Source of the DNA: Pleodorina starrii
Taxonomy: Eukaryota; Chlorophyta; Chlorophyceae; Chlamydomonadales; Volvocaceae
NCBI GenBank assembly: GCA_030267565.1
Contig: BRXU01000012.1
Location: 2,850,501 to 2,914,500, forward strand
Direction of reading: 5' to 3'
Length of the DNA: 64,000 nt
A program made the translations under genes and the position numbers. Below the pieces are notes generated by a model, which saw only the letters and a program-made list of their open reading frames with translations, had not been told where the DNA came from and ran no database searches. Within the stretch, counting starts at the first letter, position 1; each line of letters opens with the position of its first letter. This document shows positions 49,222 through 61,223 of the stretch, in pieces.

Positions 49222-52200
49222 GGCGGAGGAGGAGGAGGAGGAGGAGGTGGTTGAGGAGGTGGAGGAGGAGGAGGTGGAGGTGAGGAGGTGGAGAGAGAGG
49301 CGGTCGGTGAGGATGTGGGATAGTTGGATGGCGGGCGCTGTTTCTCTTCTCTCTCCAGCCGCATATTCACAGGCGGATGGATTCACTGGCACATCCTCCG
49401 TTCTCTATCTCGCTCTCCCTCAGAAATCACTGGCTGTGCAACCGCGCTTACCGTACTACGTAACCCACGGATATAACTGACCCTCGATCCTCTCTCTAAT
49501 CTTTCCGCGGCACCTGGACAAGTTATGAAGTTAGACACGACGTACTGAGGGTGCGCAGTTTTTTGGTCACGCACGCACACAACCCTTCTATATTGGTTAG
49601 TCTTTGACCGGATAAGGCCTGAATACCGGCTGCCTGTCTGGCTGCCTGGCTGTGCTGGGCCGGCGGTACGTTGGGGGTGAGGGGGTAATAACTCGTATAC
49701 GGCACGTAGACGCGCCTGTCAGCCGTTGTGGCTCGTCACGATGTACATCACATCGCATCGGGCAGGCATCGAAGTAACATCGTGATAGTACGGCAAATAG
49801 TGCTCGAGATAGGAGGTTGTGTCGAACAGCAGCACCCGCCACAGCAGCACCCGCCGCATTTGAGTGCTGCTGAGGGAGAGGCGGGGGCTCAGTTTGGGTT
49901 CCTCGGGCGGGTGTGTTGTGTGCTGGTAGAGAGCGCGATGCGCACCCTCGTGGGGGGCGAGTGGGCGTACGAAAGCGTGCATGCATGCATGCATGGAGGA
50001 TACGGGGCAGCGCGAGGATAAGGCGCCGATGTTTGCCGTACATACCACATCGTTGGTGCGCCACACATAATGCAAACCTACTGCCGTACCAGGGCGGGGC
50101 CGCCCCACCCGCGCACCGATCAAATATGGGAGCGCGCGCGAGCGCGCCGACACCGTTGATAATCGTTGATTAGTAAGCACGTACGACATATGTACGACAT
50201 AGAGATCCTAGATTGCCAGATGACGACGTGAGCCCCGGTGCATGTGAGCCTGTGCGTGCATGTGTGTTCCGAAGCGACCTGGTCCGAGGAGGGAGGATTA
50301 GGATAACTACTTCTTGGTGCGTTGAAGCGTTGATATGCTGGGATGCTGCTTGCTGGCGCCTGGCTCCCTTGGATCGGTCGGCCCCTCTCTGGGGAGGTCG
50401 GGTGGGGTGTGGGGGCGCATGCCGGTTGATCGGTTGGATGGGGGCCGAGCCTGGGTGCCTTGCGTGCAGGCCGCCGAAAGGCGCCGTGTTGCACCACTCC
50501 TTGACTTGCGCGGACGAGGAGGTGGTATTGTTGGGGGAGGGAATGCTGGGCGCCTGCTGGGTGTCTCATACACGTGTACACACACATACTGAGATACACA
50601 CATACTGAGACACACGCACTTATATACACACACATGCCAAAGGCCCGACCCAAGGGGCTCGCGCTGGCACTCCCTCCGGTGACCCCGCGCATGCGATGCG
50701 CCCCTGCGGCATTGACAGTGCAAGTAAGGCCGCACGAAACACTCTCACACACACACACGTGTCGTTAGTCGTTGGTGCACCGCTTCATCCTGGCCTGCGG
50801 GGGCGGCCTCGGGGCGTACCTGACCCATCCCCGCCTGCGCGCGGGGTCGGCGGCACTGTTAGCGGCGGTGGCGGTAGCGGCGGCCCGATGTTTGTGGCGG
50901 GGACCCCGGCCCTGGCCCCGGCGCCTTAAAGGGGCCTTGGTGCGCACCTCCGCTCTTCACTCTTCTCGCCTCGTGTGCGTGCTTGTGTGCGTGCTTGCGT
51001 CCCCCTTTGTTCTGTTGGTGCCCGCTGTGGTGCGGTGTTGTGCCGGTGGACCGGACAAACTGACCGCTGCGCCGATGTCGATGCACGAGTGTGTGGTGTG
51101 TGTGTGTGTGGGTGGGTGGGTGTGTGCAGGTTGTGCTGCAGGCTGCTGCGGTGCTGTGGTGCTGCTGCGGGGCGGTGTTGCACGTGACCGGATGTGCAGG
51201 TGTGGTGTGGTCTGCGGTGTGTGGTGTGTGGTGTGTGGGGGTGGAGGGCGCCTAGTCTCCCGCTGGATGGATGCTGAGTGTGCGGTGCGGGTGTGTGCAG
51301 CGCGGTCGCCGTGTCGGCCGCTGGGGCCATGCAAGCATACGGTACTGGTACGGCAAGGTACGGCACGCGCAGTACGTACGCATGTCGCCTGGAGACAGGG
51401 TTTAGGCTGCGTTGGTTTAGGAGGAGGAGGAGGAGGAGGCGGTGGCGGTGGGATGGGTGGGTGTAGGAGCTAGGAGGGGTGTTGACGGTCCAGCCGCCAG
51501 CCAGCCACGGCCCCCCGCCGCATGCGTGTGTCTTCTGCGATCAAAGAAGGCGGGGGCCGGTTGATGAGTGGTTGGTGGCGCAGGGGGAGTGGCGAGTCGG
51601 TAAGGCCGTTGGGTGTTGCCGTTGGGTGACGGCCCGGTAATTTTCCTACGGTACTCTGAAACTCGAACACGTGTTGCTTGCTCGGAGGCAAGGGGACCTC
51701 GCGCCCTCGCCTCACCTTTGTCTTGATTTTATGACCGCCTCAGGCTCTCGAAGCTCCCTGAGCCAGGCGCACACATTCGGGTGCCGGATGACGGCACTCG
51801 TTGGTTGATGGCCGTTGCGGGCGGCCGCACCTTTCCCGAAATGGTGGTGTTTTATGACCTGCGGGTGGTGGCTGGTGGGTGCCGGTGGGATGTGTGGAGA
51901 GAGAGAGCACCCAAGTGCAGGACGGACGGACTGACGGCAGTGGTGGATTGCGTCATTGCACGCAGGGCAGGGCGGGGAAGGGCGGGGCAGGGCAGGGCAG
52001 GGCAGGCCATCCGGGGCACACGGGGGCAGCGGTCAGGAGACGTGGCTGCAGCCCCCGGACCGTCCGTCATGCGCCCGCCCGTCGGCGCTCTCCCGTCGTG
52101 TCCACCCCCAACCCCCCGCCCGCCCGTCGGCGCTCACTTCAGTTCTGTGAGTCTTGGATATATAATATATTGGCGAACGGAGATAGGAACAGCAGCAGCA

Positions 52201-52582
52201 GCAGCAGCAGCAGGGGGGCAGTAGCTCACTGTGGACAGCCGCAAGAAGGGCAGCGTTGCCATCGTGCCAGGTGGCACTTGCAAGGTTATCTAAGCCCTGA
52301 GACAAACATCACTCAACTCAACTCAACTCAGCTTCACTCAAAAGGCTCGCACCGAGGCGCGCAAACGTCGTACATCCCCACGCAAACCACCACCACCACC
52401 ATCCCCTCCACCTCCAGCGCCAGCACCGCCACCGCCACCCATAAAACCCTAAGCCCCTTCGCAGCGGCTACCAAATGTCGTCACAATGCGACAGCAACAG
52501 CAACCTTGCCGACACACTGCCGGCAAGCGTCCCACTCCCAATATTGCGGGGGAACCAGGACTGGCAGCACAGGACACACACT

Positions 52583-52587
52583 TTACA
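52583..52587 (-). promoter_or_regulatory. Putative poly(A) signal of the U-box gene
   Basis: TGTAA on the minus strand, about 650 bp beyond the stop codon of the U-box gene. Confidence 0.4.
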
Positions 52588-52827
52588 TATCACACACACC
52601 TCCCTCACACACATCTCTCTCGCGCCCCTCTCCCGCAGGAAAACTAGGAAGGCGCAAAACAGCAAATCAAAGAATTGTTTGGATGGATGAAATGCACGTG
52701 CCCTCATATGTACGGCGGCAGTTAGGACGACGGACGGTTGCTTGTCGGTTTTGTCGTTCAGGTGCAGCGGCGCCCTGTCGGACGCGGTACAGGCACACGC
52801 CGCTCAACCCTCAGCCGACCCACCTTG

Positions 52828-52912
52828 TGCGTATATGTATGCGTACGTGTATGCGTACGTGTATGCGTACGTGTATGCGTACGTGTATGCGTAAGTGTAT
52901 GCGTACGTGTAT
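52828..52912. repeat. 12-bp minisatellite
   Basis: About seven units of GTATGCGTACGT, one with a GTAAGT variant, followed by a G-run. Confidence 0.85.
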
Positions 52913-53236
52913 GTGTGGGGGGGGGAGGGGGAGGGGTCCCGGTTGTCAATCCCACCGACTACACGCAGCTGCTGCCATGGAACCCCATGTCTGTGTGGAC
53001 CAGACAGACAGACAGCCCGCCAGCCAATCACTCAGCCAGGCTCAACTGAAGGGGTGTTGGGGGTGCATCCAGCAATCGGGGCTATCGACGCGGAGTGCGC
53101 GACAGCATCACCAATGCACTCCCGCACACCCCCTCTTTTGTCCTTCCCTCCTTCTGCCCCTCTTCCCCTCCTCCTGCCCCTCTTCCCCTCCTCCTGCCCC
53201 TCCTCCCCCTCCTCGACTCGGCCGCCCCAGCTGCTG

Positions 53237-56200
53237 TCACAGCCCGTGGGCTCGAAGGTGCGCAAGGAACGGATCCACGCCCCCGCCCCCGCCACCGCCT
53301 CCACCGCCGCCGCCACCGCCAGGACCACCACCGCCGCCGACGGCGGCGTTGCTGCCCTTGTCGTACATGAAGCTCTTCAGGAAGCCGAGCCCGCCGCTGC
53401 TGTGTTGGCGCGGCGCATCCAGGTCAGGTAATTTGTGCTCCTGCCTCCACTCCTGTACGACAGGGGGGCATGGGGGCGCGCGCGTGCGTGTGTGTGTTTA
53501 TGTGTTTGAGTGTGTGTGTGTGTGTGTGTGTTATTGATTAATTATTCCCGTGGGACCACAAGTAATAAGCAAAGGGGAAGGGGCTCCTTGCGCCTGCCCG
53601 ATGACCAACCAACCAGCCTGCTCGCTGCTCCTGCTCCTGCTCCCACTGCTGCCGTACTGCAGCAGCTGTTGGGACAAAAGGTCTATCTGTGCTCCCACCG
53701 ACCATGATGGCCACCACCGGCCACCACCACCCACCCGCACTCCGGACCTTCACCCTCCGCCGCAACCCCCAAAGCAAAACAGCGCCATCGCATGTCCGCA
53801 CCCCCACTGCCCACTGACCACTCCCAGACGCATACTCCCACGGACGTACCCGCCGACCCACCGACCCACCGACCCACCGACCCACCCACCCACCCGCCGA
53901 CCCACCGACTCACCGACCCACCGACCGACCCACCGACCCACCGACCGACCCACCGACCTTGATTGCCGACTTGAGGACGTGGTTTGGGTAGAGCTGTCGC
54001 GACGTGAGCGGGAGGTTGGTCATGGGGGAGGTGTGTCTACCAGCGGCCAGCCATCGGGTGATGGCGGCGTGCTCGTAGGTGAAGCCGTCCGAGGCGACCA
54101 CCGGGTGGCGGAGCACCTCCTGAATGAAGATGTGGGTGGGTGGGTGGGTGTGGGGGGGGGGATACCCACGTATAGGCCGGAGCCCGTGAACGGTAAAGTG
54201 GGTGTGGGGGGGTTGGGTGGGGGGGGGGGGTAGGGTTGGACGTGGGGGTTTGGGTGAGATCTGAGAGGGTGCGTGTGGTGTGTGTGGGGGGGGGGGGGAA
54301 TCTGCAAGGAGGCCGGTTGAAAGGCCCAGACGAGGAAGAAGGGCAGGGGGAGGGCGGAGGGGGACGTGCACATCAAACCGCACGGGAGCGTGCGTGCATT
54401 TGGCTGGGGCGGCAAATACCGTTTTTCTTGAGAAGGTTATAAGGCGTGAGGGAGCAGTTGTTGTTTGGGGTCTCCGGGTTCGTGGCGATGTGGGCTTAGG
54501 GTTCGCTTGGGTTGGGACCCCCAAGGGGCATATTGGTGACGCAACCAACCAACTCTCAAGGTGGTGCGGGTTGGCCCGGAGGAGGCCGCACCGGCAACCC
54601 CACGTTCCCACAGCAGCCCCCGGCACCCCACACCCGGGGCCCCGCCTCCAGCCCCCTCCCCCCCACTCCCCCCCACACACACCTGCGTGATTGGGCACAC
54701 GAACATGCCCGGCGGCCGCAGCTCCCTGCCATCCGGCCCCACCGGCCCCACCGCTCCATCGCCGCAAGCCCCTCCTCCTCCTCCTCCTTTAACTACTACC
54801 ACTACTCCTCCCACTCCTCCCACTCCTCCCACTCCACCTCCTCCTCCCCCTCCCCCCATCAGCGCCACCACAGTCAGCGGGCTGACAGAGGGGTCCAGCA
54901 GTGCCGCCAGGTCGGCGAACCCGCGGGCAGCAGCCAGGGCGGCGGCGGTGCTCCCGTGGCGGTCCGGAATGACCCGCGGGTCGCTGCTGCGACGGTGCTT
55001 GCCGGGGGTCCAGCCAGCCACCTGCTCCTCAGAGCTCAGGGAGGTCTGGGGAGGGGAAGGGGGTGGGGGGGGTCGGGGCCGATGTGGTGAGCTGGTGAGC
55101 GAACAACCGATGGGAGAGGTGTTCCGCCTGTCAGCTCGTCGGCTCCAGACCGCTCATTCGGAGTTACGGACTGACCTATTCATTCCCCCCACGACTCCCA
55201 CTCGTTCCCCGTTTTCGTTCTTTGTTTTTATTATTTATTTATTTATTTATTTATTTCAAATATTTTTATTTAGTTATTATTATTACGAATCAGAGCCCGT
55301 CCCGTCCCTCCCCTCTCTCCCAAATCGGCTCACTACTCACGTGGTGCAGCAGCACCGCCAGCGCCACCTCCCAGCGACCCCTCATGGCCGCCACATGGAG
55401 ACACGTGGAGCCCGCATTGCAAGGCATGGAAGCCTCCAGATTGTCGCACACCGCCTGGGCAGTATACGGCGCACCCGCCGCCAGCAGCAGCCGTACGACA
55501 GGCAGGCAGTTGGTGGCGGCGGCGAAGTGGAGGGCGGTGAGGCCGGCGCCGTCGGCGGCGGAAACCAACCTGACGGCGTCGCCATCGGCGTCGGGGGGAG
55601 GGAAGGTTGATTGAGCGGTCTAGCTTTTTATGGCTTCAATAACGTTTCGGTTCCTTACTGGGGGTCTGGTCTTATTTGTGTATGTGGGGAGGGCTTGGAA
55701 AGTTTGAAGGTTGAAGCGACGGGGAATGGGAGATGAAGGAGGCCGACGCGCGCCCCCCTCCCAGCACGCCAGCAGTTCCCTCGGATGGATGAGCGGTGCA
55801 TGGCTCCCAGGTCAACCTCCGACCCCATGGGGTGTGGAGTCACATCACATCACAACCGCCAGGGACGAAGGGAGGGAAAGGCTCTGGCCGGGCGGGGGGC
55901 TCGTCTCACCTGGAGACCGTCGTCCTTGCAGCCGCCGCCACCACTGACGACGACGACACTGACGACGACTGCCGCGGCGGCGGCGACGGCGGCGGCGCCG
56001 GAGGTCCCGCTTGCGTCGACGGCGGCGCTGTCCCTGTTGGCTGCGGCGACCCCGACCGCGAAGTCTCCCCTGACGCCGCCGCCCCACCCTCCTCCGCCTC
56101 CGCCGCCGCCAGCAGCAGGCGCACGCACTCCTCGCTGCCTGCCGCCGCTGCGGCGTGCAGCGCCGTGCGGCCGCTCTTGTCCGCGCGCGTCAGCTGGAAG

Positions 56201-57979
56201 CCGCCGCCGCCGCCACCGCCTCCTCCTGGCCCCAGCAGCCCCAGCAGCAGCCGGACTGCGCCGCCGTTGCCACTCGCGGCGGCGGTGTGGAGGCAGGTCT
56301 GGCCCCTACACACGGGGTGGGGTTAGGGTGGAGTGGGGTGGGGTGGGGGTACCATAATGAACTGATGAACTCCGCCCACCCACCCCCCCGCCGCCCCCAC
56401 ACCCTCCTCCGGCCCCCCTTCCCCTCCTCACCGCTTGTTGGGAGCGGTTACCAGCTCCATAGCGTCCGGCATCAGCCCCTGCCCGCCCCACTCCCCGTGA
56501 AGCCGAAGCAGCAGAGCCAGAAGCTCCCCACCGCCCCCGCTGCCGTCCACGCCATCCATCCCGACCGCGCCATTGCCGCTCTCGGCCCCGCTGCTGCCGC
56601 CTCCGCCGCCGGTCGCCCCCCTGGCTGCCGCCGCCAGGTGCCATGCAGATGACTTGGACGGGTGGCCGCGCAACGGCCCCAGCAGCAGGGCCCCCCGGCT
56701 GTCCGTCACGTGCGCCGCCACGTCATCCGCTCGGCCCTCGGACAGCGCGCGGACAAAGGCCTCCACCTGCCGGACAGGATGCCAGGAAGGAGGGAGGGAG
56801 GGAGGGAGGGAGGGAGGGAGGGAGGGAGGGAGGGAGGGAGGGAGGGAGGGAGGGAGGGAGGGAGGGAGGGAGGGAGGGAGGGAGGGAGGGAGGGAGGGAG
56901 GGAGGGAGGGAGGGAGGGAGGGAGGGAGGGAGGGAGGGAGGGAGGGAGGGAGGGAGGGAGGGAGGGAGGGAGGGAGGGAGGGAGGGAGGGAGGGAGGGAG
57001 GGAGGGAGGGAGGGAGGGAGGGAGGGAGGGAGGGAGGGAGGGAGGGAGGGAGGGAGGGAGGGAGGGAGGGAGGGAGGGAGGGAGGGAGGGAGGGAGGGAG
57101 GGAGGGAGGGAGGGAGGGAGGGAGGGAGGGAGGGAGGGAGGGAGGGAGGGAGGGAGGGAGGGAGGGAGGGAGGGAGGGAGGGAGGGAGGGAGGGAGGGAG
57201 GGAGGGAGGGAGGGAGGGAGGGAGGGAGGGAGGGAGGGAGGGAGGGAGGGAGGGAGGGAGGGAGGGAGGGAGGGAGGGAGGGAGGGAGGGAGGGAGGGAG
57301 GGAGGGAGGGAGGGAGGGAGGGAGGGAGGGAGGGAGGGAGGGAGGGAGGGAGGGAGGGAGGGAGGGAGGGAGGGAGGGAGGGAGGGAGGGAGGGAGGGAG
57401 GGAGGGAGGGAGGGAGGGAGGGAGGGAGGGAGGGAATACCGCAGGTTGATTAATTCGGGGCTGCATGGAAGAGGGAGTGAGTGGAGGAATGGCTGGCAGA
57501 GTGATGGGGGTTACGGTGTATGTCTGGTTGCAGCGGGGTGTTAATCGCTAAACTGCATCGGGTGTGGACACACGGGCTGTACGGTGCGGCTGTGCCGTGA
57601 GCCGGGACACGCAGCCGACCAAATGATGGGGCCTGTTTAGGCAACTGCTGGTGCTGGTGCTGGTGCTCGGAGAGGGGCCACTCGCTACACCCCCTACTGT
57701 AAGTATGGTCTGAAACCGGACGGTCGCAGTGCAGTCTGCTGGCAAGTCGACAGCCTGTTGGTTTGGGTCCAATGTAATGACACGGTACATTCACACCTGC
57801 TTGTCGCTGGGGGAGCTGCGCGCGCCGCCTCCGCCGCCTCCGCTTCCGCTGTCCCGACCGTAGGACTGGCCCCGGCTGCCAGGCGGCCAGGAGAGGCGGG
57901 AGCAGGGGGTGGTTGTGGTTGTGGTTTTGTTTAGAGACAGGTGACGGTTTGGGGTGCTGGGGGGCTGGGCGCTACGCAT
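53237..57979 (-). CDS. Ankyrin-repeat U-box protein, probable E3 ubiquitin ligase
   Basis: U-box domains bind E2 enzymes and make the protein a ubiquitin ligase; ankyrin repeats would choose the substrate, which is unknown. Exons: 57979-57797, 56766-56432, 56305-55910, 55569-55341, 55045-54683, 54119-53958, 53440-53237; all phases agree, giving 623 aa. Ankyrin units are seen at GQTCLHTAAASGNGGAVRLLL (174 on), GRTALHAAAAAGSEECVRLLL, LTALHFAAATNCLPVVRLLL and TCLHVAAMRGRWEVALAVLL, with a degenerate one near GSTAAALAAARGFADLAALL. The U-box is split by an intron: PPGMFVCPITQ, then EVLRHPVVASDGFTYEHAAI and LPLTSRQLYPNHVLKSAIK (about 494-556), keeping the hydrophobic core and the Pro-Ile-Thr loop. 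The tail is Gly-rich. The first Met and last exon are less certain. Intron 1 holds the giant GGGA tract. Confidence 0.85.
53854..53957. repeat. CCGACCCA tandem repeat in U-box gene intron
   Basis: Irregular CCGACCCAC/CCGACCGA units begin at the donor of the last intron (minus strand), so the 5' splice site GTCGGTGGG is itself built from repeat sequence. Confidence 0.8.
54161..54198 (-). repeat. Intronic 'CTATACGTG' motif, copy 8
   Basis: The long form again, from TTTACCGTTCACGGGCTCC on the minus strand, ending about 40 bp before the acceptor that opens the second U-box exon. It is in sense relative to its gene. Confidence 0.8.
56791..57434. repeat. Uninterrupted (AGGG)161 tetranucleotide tract
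   Basis: A perfect 644-bp GGGA microsatellite; every 60-bp line is identical in register. It lies in intron 1 of the U-box gene; on the coding strand it is (CCCT)161 and ends about 24 bp before the acceptor at 56767. The G-rich strand could form many G-quadruplexes, and the purine/pyrimidine asymmetry allows triplex DNA. Confidence 0.98.
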
Positions 57980-60900
57980 GCGTGCAACGGTGGGAGGGGT
58001 AAAGGTGGGAATCCAGAGGGGTGTAACACGGGGAAGGGAAAGGGAGTTGGACAGGAAGGGAGCTGGCAGGAAGTACCGGATTGGGTTGGGCCGCTGCCCT
58101 AAGAAGGGGGGAAGGGGATTCTTCCGAGAAGAGCGGAAGTTCGATATCAGAAGATGTGATGTTTAGACTGGCGGATCTGCATGAAGTACGCCCGTCGGCG
58201 CAGAAATCCCCGGTATCGGGTATGGCATGGCACCTGTCAGGCCCGAACGCTCGCTCACGCCCGCATTCGCATATTGCCCCCTTCTTACCCACTAAACGCT
58301 GCCTTGCAAGCAGCTAGCATGGTCTCAGGGTAAGTATTGGCCTCGTGGCCTCCTTATTTTGGGATGTTGTAACTCGGCCGGGCAAACCTTCCGTTCGCCG
58401 AGGCTTTCGTGGCCGTTGCACAAACTTCTATTACTTTGCGATCTTTCATAAATAGATACACAATGAGGCTGGCGACGCTCTGATGATGATGATGTTACAA
58501 GCTTCAGCGAGCTCGTACGGTCCAGACGAACCCAGAGTTGCCAAAGAAAAACGAATAAATGAAAAAGTTATGGTTTTACCAAAGAAAGTTCAAAGGAAAC
58601 AGTATCACGCATCAAGGCCGAGCAAAAACAAATACCGTCATCAGTATCGGCGACAGCACTACTAAGCTGCTCTGATGGTCGCCCGGGATGTGCCGAAAAT
58701 ATACGACCAGGAAGTTTGGGCTTTGTACCGTGGCCCCGCGACAATCATTACTCAAGCGAGCTGGAAAGTCACTGGATCCACACATGATGCTTACGCCAGG
58801 CGGAAGATTCGCCTCGCTGACTAGTGAGTACCGGTACGGCAGCGACGATAGAGACCATTGAAATCAGTTGGTTGGAACTAAACACCTCTGATGAAACACG
58901 AAAAGAGTTAGGGGGTAACGGATATGAACGCCTTGCACCTATGCAAATACTGCGGCCCTTAAGTTTATCCCTGCCGTTTAGACTGCCATCTTTCTATCTA
59001 TCTGGTCCCCGAGTGGCCAACGCCTAGGGGCCTGAGCGTTCAATTGCAGCAGCCCCTTCCGTTGGTGCTAACATGTATCATTTTATCTTTAAAACGCAAA
59101 TGTATTAATCCAATCCAATGACGGCACTGTCCTATGTATGGTAGCTTCGACAGCTCCCACCGTCGCTGGCCGGCGAAATGGGAGACCTCGCTCCAGGAGG
59201 ATAGAATCGGGGAAAGATTACCCTGGCGACCTGTCGCACAGCTTACTCTGGCGGGGTCGCCTTTGAAGGCATCTCTCTAGTCCACACTTGCAGTCGATGT
59301 CCGTCTCTGATGGGAGGTACAGCTGGCAGGGTCGAGCGTGCAAGTCGGCTCCTTTCTAAATGCTCGTTCGTTGGTTCGGCGTTCATGCGGGGCAATACTT
59401 TACAGTCGCCATGCCAGGGCGATGCACGGAATGAAGTAAGGACGTGTTCACATGTGGGCGAAACCGAGGTCGGATTGAAAGTCGGCTTCGGGGCGTCCCA
59501 GCGAATCCTGTTCACATGTGTGACAGTACTAGGAGAAGCACTGAGCCCGCTCCCCATCCACACCCCACGGGATCCCGGTGATTTTTAGAAAGAGTAATTC
59601 ATATCTTTATCCACTATTGAATATTTCATCACCAGGCTTGTACATGCATCGTGGCTGAAAGTACTAGTAAAAATTCGGCTGGCGCTTTTGTAAACTTAAC
59701 TATTACATTAGAATAATTTGACTTTTTCGACGCAGGTTTGAGAATTGGTTCTTTGAAAGACGTTGTTTCCAATCCAATCCAGGCGATTCCAGGCGAAACC
59801 GGCCCAATCGGCCAGGATCGGCCCCCCCAGACCCGGATTGGGATTCGACCCGGATTGGCACCAATCCGAGGTCGGCTTCGCAGGAATTCACCCGGATTCG
59901 CTCACATGTGAACACAGCCTAAGCAACGCTTATCCGCTGGCTGTTGATCGGACGCGTAAGGACCACCGCACGCAGACCGGCACGCGCACGCACGCGGATA
60001 ACATGCACGTCTCGGGAGACGCGCACTCCGGCCTCACCCAGCGCCCAGCACTCGGCCCCCCGGCCTCACTCCAACTCGACCGCAATATTACCCGGAGCTA
60101 TCGATGGGCGGCAACGGTGCACGAGTGCCCCCCAAGTCAAATCCCTCCACGCCCACAGCCCACGTTTGATCACTTGTACAGGGGGCAGGCTAGAATACAA
60201 AGCCCGCAGCACACAAATACACACATCCGGAACAGAACAGAGCTTGATTCCGTACTGCTGCTGCCGGCCCACACCACACGGGCAAAAGCACCCCGAAGCA
60301 CACGCGTGCTGGGGCCCCTCGAGACTTCACGCCAGCAGGTGTCGCTCCATACCACATGGGCACCGAGAGCTGTCTAACTGAGTAATCGCTGGTTCCCCTA
60401 TTGGGACATTCGGGAGCACAGCCACGAAAAAATGCGAGAGGAAAGACCTCAGCCTTGATGAGCGGCTCCAAGTTCCTGGTGCATTTCCGCAGCAATCTAG
60501 ACCATCAGATTCGGCAGCAAACCCGCCACCACTCCGCCTTCGGCCCTCGGGCACCAAGCTCCGCGTCGAACACAGAAAACCAAACAGGACGTACGCGGCG
60601 ACAATACGCACCGTACCTTGGGGCAAACTGCAACCTACCGTTTAGCTATTTCCGCACCCCTGCCTTCCCCTCTTACGCATGATTCAAACAGCAAAAACCA
60701 ACCCCACGCATGGCGCAAACCAGCGAATCCCAGACAGCAATGAGTGAGAACTGCGGCAACCCACACGCACGCACCACGTAGCCAGCAGACAAAGGCGCCG
60801 TCGGTAGTCAACACGACAAAAATCCCTCAAGCAAGTGCAACCGAGGTCGTACATCATACGTTATAGCGGCTGGTGCTGCTAGGTGCTTACCGCTGCTAGG

Positions 60901-61223
60901 TGCACAGCGAGTCGACTGTTAATACCGGTAAGCAGCAGCCATCACCGACCTGCCTCGCGGCCTCACAACATGCACGTGGACACAGCTTCCGCAACTGAAG
61001 CCACTCTGGTGACACCGCTGGAGAAGCTACACGACCTCAGCAGCCTTCCAGCCAGCTAGCACTAGCAATACAGGCAACACGCCAGGCTACGTAGGGATGA
61101 GCAGCACGGACGTAACGGGCGAGATAGACCCCAGCCATAGACCTCATCAGCTCGTCGGTCAGCTCGAGGGAGGGTTCCGTTCAATCAGTCGCTGGGCGCG
61201 CTCCACATACCCCGCGTGCATGC
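57980..61223. other. Intergenic region upstream of the U-box gene
   Basis: About 3.2 kb, less GC-rich, without a supportable gene. It includes a cluster of TTCACATGTG ends at 59444-59915. The first part presumably carries the promoter of the minus-strand U-box gene. Confidence 0.45.
59444..59915. mobile_element. Possible short element bounded by GTGTTCACATGTG ends
   Basis: GTGTTCACATGTGGGCGAAA at 59444 is mirrored by the inverse of 59896-59915 (GTGTTCACATGTGAGCGAAT). A third TTCACATGTG lies at 59510, and both halves share GGTCGGCTTCG. I could not define a target duplication, so it may be a MITE or a nested pair of fragments. Confidence 0.4.

Larger units (their letters stand above)
49222..53236. 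other. Gene-poor region with simple repeats
   Basis: Starts with a GGA-rich tract (49222-49295) directly after the oxidase stop and contains ATGC runs near 49978-49992, TG/CA tracts, a GGGCA run (51990-52008) and the minisatellite at 52828. Several short frames look weakly protein-like, for example 50772 on (+) and 52215-52305 (-), but none forms a supportable gene. It includes the probable 3' UTR of the U-box gene. Confidence 0.4.

Noticed and set aside
50772..50950. Plus-strand hydrophobic frame (FILACGGGLGAYLTHPRLRAG onward) as a membrane protein exon
   Set aside because: GC-rich DNA easily gives Ala/Leu-rich frames; no start, splice partners or family similarity.
52215..52305. Minus-strand frame TWHDGNAALLAAVHSELLPP resembles part of an ankyrin repeat; the plus strand reads SRKKGSVAIVPGGTCKV, loosely like an acyltransferase motif
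   Set aside because: Each match is a single short segment, they contradict each other by strand, and I found no neighbouring exons that extend either.
53237..53440. Plus-strand reading LLSQPVGSKVRKERIHAPAP across the last U-box exon
   Set aside because: The minus-strand reading is phase-consistent with the U-box exons and ends at a stop; the plus reading has no flanking exons.
56573..57544. Long plus-strand and minus-strand frames of REGG or SLPP repeats over the GGGA tract
   Set aside because: They are the trivial translation of a tetranucleotide microsatellite inside an intron.
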